Source of the DNA: Deltaproteobacteria bacterium
GTDB taxonomy: Bacteria; Myxococcota_A; UBA9160; PR03
DNA length: 5,400 nt
Direction: 5' to 3'
Assembly: GCA_018262315.1 (NCBI GenBank)
Contig: JAGSPS010000232.1
Location: 1-5,400 of the forward strand
The notes under the pieces are model-generated. The model worked only from the letters and a program-made list of their open reading frames with translations. It was not told the DNA's origin and did not search any database. Positions 5,119 to 5,400 of the stretch are shown in pieces (positions within the stretch are counted from its first letter, which is position 1; the number at the start of each line of letters is the position of its first letter). A program made the position numbers and the translations under genes.

Positions 5119-5400
5119 GCCAGGCCCCCGTTCACGCCCAGCATCTGCCCGGTGATGTAGGAAGCCTCGTCGGAAAACAGAAACGCGACGGCTGCCGCGA
5201 CGTCGTGCGATTGGCCGATGCGGCGCATCGGAATCAGCTTCGTGAGTTCTTCGATCGGCGCGCCGGCGAGCATCTCCGTCGCGATCAGACCCGGCGCGAC
5301 ACTGTTCGCCGTGATGCCGCGCTTGGCCAGCTCCAGCGCGAGCGAGCGCGTCGCGGCGATCAGGCCGGCCTTCGATGCGCTGTAGTTGGTCTGCCCGCGA
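5115..5400 (-). CDS. FabG-type 3-oxoacyl-ACP reductase (SDR), C-terminal part
   Basis: Ninety-four C-terminal residues of a short-chain dehydrogenase/reductase are present; the N-terminus with the TGxxxGxG cofactor loop lies beyond the right edge. The catalytic YxxxK is seen in NYSASKAG, followed by ITANSVAPGLIATEM, the IPMRRIGQSHDVAAAVAFL helix and SDEASYITGQMLGVNGGLA at the end, all typical of FabG (NADPH-dependent reduction of 3-oxoacyl-ACP in fatty-acid or polyketide synthesis). The APGLIATEM and IPMRRIGQ wording recalls the FabG variant of aryl-polyene clusters, where a ketosynthase gene follows directly; that is an impression from memory. Here the ketosynthase partner is a remnant joined by a 4-base ATGA overlap. 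Whether this reductase serves primary fatty-acid synthesis or a secondary cluster depends on genes to the right. Confidence 0.92.
   Translation of the reverse strand, partial: RGQTNYSASKAGLIAATRSLALELAKRGITANSVAPGLIATEMLAGAPIEELTKLIPMRRIGQSHDVAAAVAFLFSDEASYITGQMLGVNGGLA

Overview
The window is a GC-rich stretch of a Gram-negative chromosome. An outer membrane is implied by an MlaA-type lipoprotein. The mix of MlaA, paired Get3/ArsA-like ATPases and a FabG/ketosynthase pair suggests a proteobacterial or myxococcotal (old 'delta') lineage, but this is inference from gene content and base composition only. There is no rRNA, tRNA, CRISPR array or transposase gene.

Layout. At bases 1-62 a minus-strand reading frame that may be a gene start runs off the left edge. 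Bases 228-3823 hold a minus-strand gene set, read right to left: a 78-residue zinc-ribbon protein (3823-3587), two Get3/ArsA-family ATPases (3531-2335 and 2335-1175, sharing one base), a dense repeat element (1022-1155), and a BtuF-like helical-backbone metal-receptor protein (1013-228). A divergent intergenic region (3824-4148) with several short palindromes separates this set from a plus-strand mlaA-like lipoprotein gene (4149-4985). From the right edge, a minus-strand FabG-type reductase (5400-5115, 5' end missing) overlaps by ATGA with what looks like an internally deleted ketosynthase gene (5118-4909). That remnant converges with, and overlaps, the end of mlaA.

How the genes may work together. 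The two ATPases each keep the deviant Walker A, switch I and switch II motifs and each carry a C-terminal Hsp20-like domain. They therefore look like a two-gene version of the two-halved ArsA, and would be expected to act as a cytosolic heterodimer. Neither shows the cysteine pattern of arsenite-binding ArsA, and no arsenic gene is near. A chaperone or tail-anchor targeting role is thus at least as likely as metalloid resistance. The BtuF-like protein has no visible signal peptide, which is odd for a periplasmic receptor. Its start codon lies 8 bases from the repeat element. MlaA would act in retrograde phospholipid transport at the outer membrane and appears unrelated to the minus-strand set. 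FabG plus the ketosynthase relic may be the end of a fatty-acid or aryl-polyene-like cluster lying to the right.

The observations most worth checking are the ketosynthase relic, the REP-like repeat filling the arsA2-btuF gap, and the zinc-ribbon/ArsA pair/BtuF-like neighbourhood.
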